Positions 4,147 through 6,599 of a stretch of 6,599 nt of DNA are shown in pieces; the stretch's first letter is position 1, and each line of letters starts with the position of its first letter. Under the pieces are notes generated by a model. That model did no database searches, was not told where the DNA came from, and was given only the letters and a program-made list of their open reading frames with translations. The position numbers and the translations under genes are program-made. Source of the DNA: an uncultured Bacilli bacterium (GTDB lineage: Bacteria > Bacillota_I > Bacilli_A > RF39 > UBA660); the NCBI GenBank assembly GCA_947623755.1, contig CANQHB010000051.1, positions 1-6,599 on the forward strand. The letters run 5' to 3'.

Positions 4147-5634
4147 TTATTCTGTGACTATGTATGGATTAGTTCTTGTTCCTTTTGGTTGATCTGAACT
4201 TGTGAAAGTGAACTTTGTATCAGCCTTCAGATTAATTACTGGACGCACACCACGGCCAGTGCCGCCCACGGTGCGGTTGTTGAGGTAGCCATTATTAGCC
4301 ACATCGAACACGCGAGCACTACTGCCGTTAAAGTGATACGGAGACATTGTCCAATAGTACGTTCCAGAGTTTAGCCAATATCCAGAGTTTGCTTGACCTC
4401 CGAATCCTCCAGCTAATATTACTTCATCTACCGTTATTTGTCCTACGGGATAATCTAAGGCTTTATTTCCTCTTTTAGCATGATTCTTCCACGTATAGTA
4501 ATCTCTTTTATAATCTGTATTTTCTTCAAAATTTTCTTTCTCACTGCTACATCTTAAATTTGCATAATTTACATCACTTCTCCAACTTCCTGTTGTCGTT
4601 AATGTATTATACCACCCTTTATATGCTGTTACTACTGTTCCAGTCCCTCTGTCTGTTTCTCCTTCACTTGTCCACCATTCACCTTTAGTGCTGCTAATCT
4701 GTCTATTATTGCAAAATCCTGCATTTTCATCGATATGATTTAATTGTGTTGTTTCGTTCAAATTAGTAGTATTACTAAACCAAGTATTTGTTTGAGTTGC
4801 TATATTACTTGCGGTTGTATTGGAATGAGTTTTACTAAAATCTTTACCTCCAGTTGTTCCATAATAGTATCCTACATATGTATTATCATTATACGTTGGA
4901 TGATATGCAATACTATTTAAAGCATTTGCACCATTCCCTGTTGGTGATGTACCTTCTCCAGCATAAATTAATCTTATAGTTCCATCTCCATTTATTCGGA
5001 TGATTCGCCACCAAATATCCTTTGAGCCATTTTTAATTTTTCCAAACTTTACCCAGTTATTAGTTACAGTTCCACGGAATATATAGCTTTTTCCATCATC
5101 ATCTTCTGTTTCATATAATCCATTTTGTTGCATATTTATTCCATTTCCACCACAATTAGCACTACTTTCTTCGCATGATGGTCCTGTTACGGATTCTCCT
5201 AAGGTTCCATTTTTAGTTAAGTTCAAACTTGCTAGAGTATTTTCCCCATTAGGCTTATAAAAATATAAATGACATTTAGTTCCTTTTTTGGCGTAAGGAG
5301 TTACATTTAATATTCCATTTTCATAAGTTAAGTTTATATTATTGTCTGTTTTATCTTGGTTTTGTTCATCTTTAGTTGTGCAATAACTAGTATCTAATAA
5401 TTTATAATTTCTAGTTGGCATAGTTTCACTTGGGTTATTATCTATTTTAATTTCTACTACTTCAAAGTCAACTAAGCTATAATTGACTGTTCCATTAGCT
5501 AGTTCAATACTTTGGGTACTTCGGTAGGCGCCCAGGGATGTTGCTAAAACTATAGTGGCAATTATAGCAATTAGGATAATTAATCCTATAATAAGATACT
5601 TCTTGTTATCTTTCTTTAAAGTTTCAAAATGCAT
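4147..5634 (-). CDS. Membrane-anchored extracellular protein with C-terminal candidate variable lectin-like domain
   Basis: I take ATG 5634 as the start (495 residues), not the upstream in-frame ATG at 5712, because AAGGAG lies 9 bases before it and the N-terminus is then a normal signal anchor. The order is: basic N-terminus, one transmembrane helix (about 12-34), a linker and beta-rich region (35-150), a Cys-containing stretch (SCEESSANCGG, 153-163), and a Trp-, Asn- and Thr-rich domain beginning near 170. That domain contains IWWRIIRINGDGTIRLIYAGEG, a block common in uncharacterised surface proteins of gut Bacilli. The C-terminus (YWTMSPYHF to GRGVRPVINL, 427-469) resembles the C-type-lectin / formylglycine-enzyme-like folds of diversified ligand-binding proteins, and ends TRTNPYIVTE. 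Most of the protein should lie outside the cell. Ligand binding is inferred. The gene has its own promoter and terminator, and interrupts rsmA-yabG, which suggests it was acquired. GC content jumps near its 3' end. Confidence 0.75.
   Translation of the reverse strand: MHFETLKKDNKKYLIIGLIILIAIIATIVLATSLGAYRSTQSIELANGTVNYSLVDFEVVEIKIDNNPSETMPTRNYKLLDTSYCTTKDEQNQDKTDNNINLTYENGILNVTPYAKKGTKCHLYFYKPNGENTLASLNLTKNGTLGESVTGPSCEESSANCGGNGINMQQNGLYETEDDDGKSYIFRGTVTNNWVKFGKIKNGSKDIWWRIIRINGDGTIRLIYAGEGTSPTGNGANALNSIAYHPTYNDNTYVGYYYGTTGGKDFSKTHSNTTASNIATQTNTWFSNTTNLNETTQLNHIDENAGFCNNRQISSTKGEWWTSEGETDRGTGTVVTAYKGWYNTLTTTGSWRSDVNYANLRCSSEKENFEENTDYKRDYYTWKNHAKRGNKALDYPVGQITVDEVILAGGFGGQANSGYWLNSGTYYWTMSPYHFNGSSARVFDVANNGYLNNRTVGGTGRGVRPVINLKADTKFTFTSSDQPKGTRTNPYIVTE
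4241..4344 (-). other. GC-rich, NNC-codon-dense segment: candidate variable region
   Basis: By my count 58 of 100 bases at 4241-4340 are G or C, while the rest of the window is far more AT-rich. In frame, the 35 codons from Ser431 onward include 15 ending in C and only one ending in A. In the core, TAC CTC AAC AAC CGC ACC and three GGC codons are all AAC or its first- or second-base A substitutions. The segment encodes SPYHF through GRGVRP, the last conserved motif of the lectin-like fold. This is what a diversity-generating-retroelement variable region looks like. No template repeat or reverse transcriptase is in the window. Gene conversion or a foreign 3' cassette would also explain it. Confidence 0.45.
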
Positions 5635-5661
5635 GATTATCTTCTCCTTATTCCTTTGTAC

Positions 5662-5690
5662 ATTATACAGTAATTTGATTATCTTTTCAT
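5662..5690 (-). promoter_or_regulatory. Sigma-A promoter of the surface-protein gene
   Basis: On the minus strand TATAAT (5667-5662) lies 17 bases after ATGAAA (5690-5685), a four-of-six match to TTGACA. It would give a leader of about 20 bases that includes the AAGGAG site, and it lies inside the reading frame between ATG 5712 and ATG 5634, which supports the later start. A second TATAAT (5694-5689) lacks a good -35. Confidence 0.5.
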
Positions 5691-5780
5691 TATATTCGAC
5701 AAAACATAGCAAAATCTAGTATATTTTTATCTTATATATTTATAATATACAATATTATTAAAGAAAAATCAATATTTTTT

Positions 5781-5810
5781 AAAAAAGAAAAATAGCTGTT
5801 AAGCTATTTT
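5781..5810 (-). terminator. Rho-independent terminator of rsmA
   Basis: The arms at 5789-5797 and 5802-5810 pair perfectly (AAAATAGCT with AGCTATTTT) around a 4-base loop. The minus strand continues into T's (5790-5781, one C). The rsmA stop codon TAG (5806-5804) is within the first arm read. Confidence 0.85.
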
Positions 5811-6583
5811 AAATTATTAGATAGGGCTATAAATATTTCTAAGGAAAGTTCTTCGGCCCGAATATTGGGTGGTAAATTATATTTAGTTAAAACTTCCATA
5901 ATTTTAGACCAATCATAGTTATGTAAATTGTTTTTTAAAGTCTTTCTTTTCATTTTAAAAGAATCTTCAACTAGTTTAAAAAATAAGTTTTCGTCTTTTA
6001 AATGATAATTTTTAGTTTTTGTAGTAAAGTTTATAACCGCACTATCGACTTTAGGGATAGGATTAAAACAAGTATTTTTAACGTCAAATAAATAATTAAT
6101 ATTAAAATAATAATTTAAGTAAACAGTGATAGAAGAATAGTCTTTGGAGTTAGGCTTAGCTGAAAACCGCTTGGCAACTTCTTTTTGAACAAGTAAAGTC
6201 ATACTTTGAAGTTTTGGTAAGTTTAAGACATGTTTAATAATGGGTGTAGTTATGTAGTAGGGGATATTAGCAATAATATAGATATTTTCATAGTTAAGGT
6301 TTTTAATATCCTCAGAAATATTAGACTTAAGAAAGTCTTGATAGATTATTTTAGTTTTATTATCTTCATATTTAGTTAGAAATTCATGCATACGATTATC
6401 TATTTCATAACAGATAAGATAACTATTCTTAGCTTTTAAATATTTAGTTAAGGCGCCCATTCCAGGGCCGATTTCGATGATTAAATCTTCTTGGTTAGTG
6501 GTAATAGAATTAGCAATGTTTTTTAGAATAGTCTCGTCTTGTAAAAAGTTTTGACCAAGACTTTTTTTAGCTTTTAGTTCCAT
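5804..6583 (-). CDS. rsmA: 16S rRNA (adenine1518-N6/adenine1519-N6)-dimethyltransferase RsmA/KsgA
   Basis: RsmA transfers four methyl groups from S-adenosylmethionine to two adjacent adenines in the 3' terminal loop of 16S rRNA during late 30S assembly. The 259 residues carry the expected motifs: KSLGQNFLQD (7-16), the SAM-binding motif EIGPGMGALT (37-46), the acidic YEID (59-62), YQDFL (81-85), the catalytic NIPYYI (106-111) and NPIPKVDSAV (174-183), followed by the KRKTLKNNL helix of the C-terminal domain. The length is slightly below the usual 265-290. The start is supported by AAGGAG seven bases upstream. It is the right-hand anchor of the B. subtilis-like neighbourhood. Its promoter is outside the window. 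Confidence 0.98.
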   Translation of the reverse strand: MELKAKKSLGQNFLQDETILKNIANSITTNQEDLIIEIGPGMGALTKYLKAKNSYLICYEIDNRMHEFLTKYEDNKTKIIYQDFLKSNISEDIKNLNYENIYIIANIPYYITTPIIKHVLNLPKLQSMTLLVQKEVAKRFSAKPNSKDYSSITVYLNYYFNINYLFDVKNTCFNPIPKVDSAVINFTTKTKNYHLKDENLFFKLVEDSFKMKRKTLKNNLHNYDWSKIMEVLTKYNLPPNIRAEELSLEIFIALSNNLK

Positions 6584-6599
6584 GATTAAGCTCCTTTTT

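Noticed and set aside
5635..5712. N-terminal extension of 26 residues for the surface protein from the ATG at 5712
   Set aside because: It would put extra sequence before the signal anchor, has no ribosome site, and contains the likely promoter. The ATG at 5634 has AAGGAG at good spacing.
5713..5780. Small gene or structured RNA between rsmA and the surface-protein gene
   Set aside because: It is only AT-rich DNA with short chance palindromes and no ribosome site or coding pattern.
1..6599. CRISPR array, tRNA, rRNA, insertion sequence or reverse transcriptase
   Set aside because: No regularly spaced repeats, no cloverleaf-like GC-richer segments, no transposase or RT motifs (for example YxDD in context) were found on either strand.

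Overview
The window comes from an AT-rich, low-GC Gram-positive bacterium of the Bacillota (Bacilli side) that is probably able to sporulate. Seven consecutive minus-strand genes are recognisable members of the rsmA-to-divIC neighbourhood known from Bacillus subtilis: rsmA, yabG, veg, spoVG, yabP, yabQ and divIC. Translation uses a standard-looking code: tryptophans are TGG, and TAA, TAG and one TGA (yabQ) end genes. The base composition and the style of the surface protein suggest an uncultured gut Bacilli lineage near Erysipelotrichales or the Mollicutes-related groups. That placement is inference.

Layout from right to left, which is the direction of transcription. rsmA (6583-5804) ends in its own terminator. 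Next comes a 1.5-kb gene (5634-4147) for a membrane-anchored, secreted protein, with its own promoter and terminator. It sits between rsmA and yabG, which are direct neighbours in B. subtilis. yabG and veg follow as a tight pair, then spoVG with a candidate sigma-A promoter and a terminator. yabP-yabQ-divIC form a sporulation/division operon, with yabP and yabQ overlapping as TAATG. This operon meets a small plus-strand XRE-family regulator gene (1456-1716) at a shared bidirectional terminator. On the other side of a 175-base divergent promoter region lies a minus-strand pair: a two-TM membrane protein (1280-276) and a 66-residue VbhA-like antitoxin (254-54), closed by a terminator at the left edge.

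How the genes fit together: YabG (coat processing), SpoVG (developmental regulator), YabP and YabQ (spore cortex) and DivIC (septum) serve division and sporulation. Veg and RsmA are their conserved housekeeping neighbours. The left third looks like accessory DNA, with a regulator next to an antitoxin-like gene and an unknown membrane protein.

The most interesting signal is in the 3' end of the surface-protein gene. About 100 bases (4241-4344) are close to 58% GC in an otherwise very AT-rich window. Read in frame, they hold a dense run of NNC codons, many of which are A-substituted versions of AAC. The segment sits in a C-terminal fold ending in a GVRPV-type motif. This is the pattern expected of a diversity-generating-retroelement variable region or a similar cassette-exchange site. 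No reverse transcriptase or template repeat is inside the window, so this remains a hypothesis.
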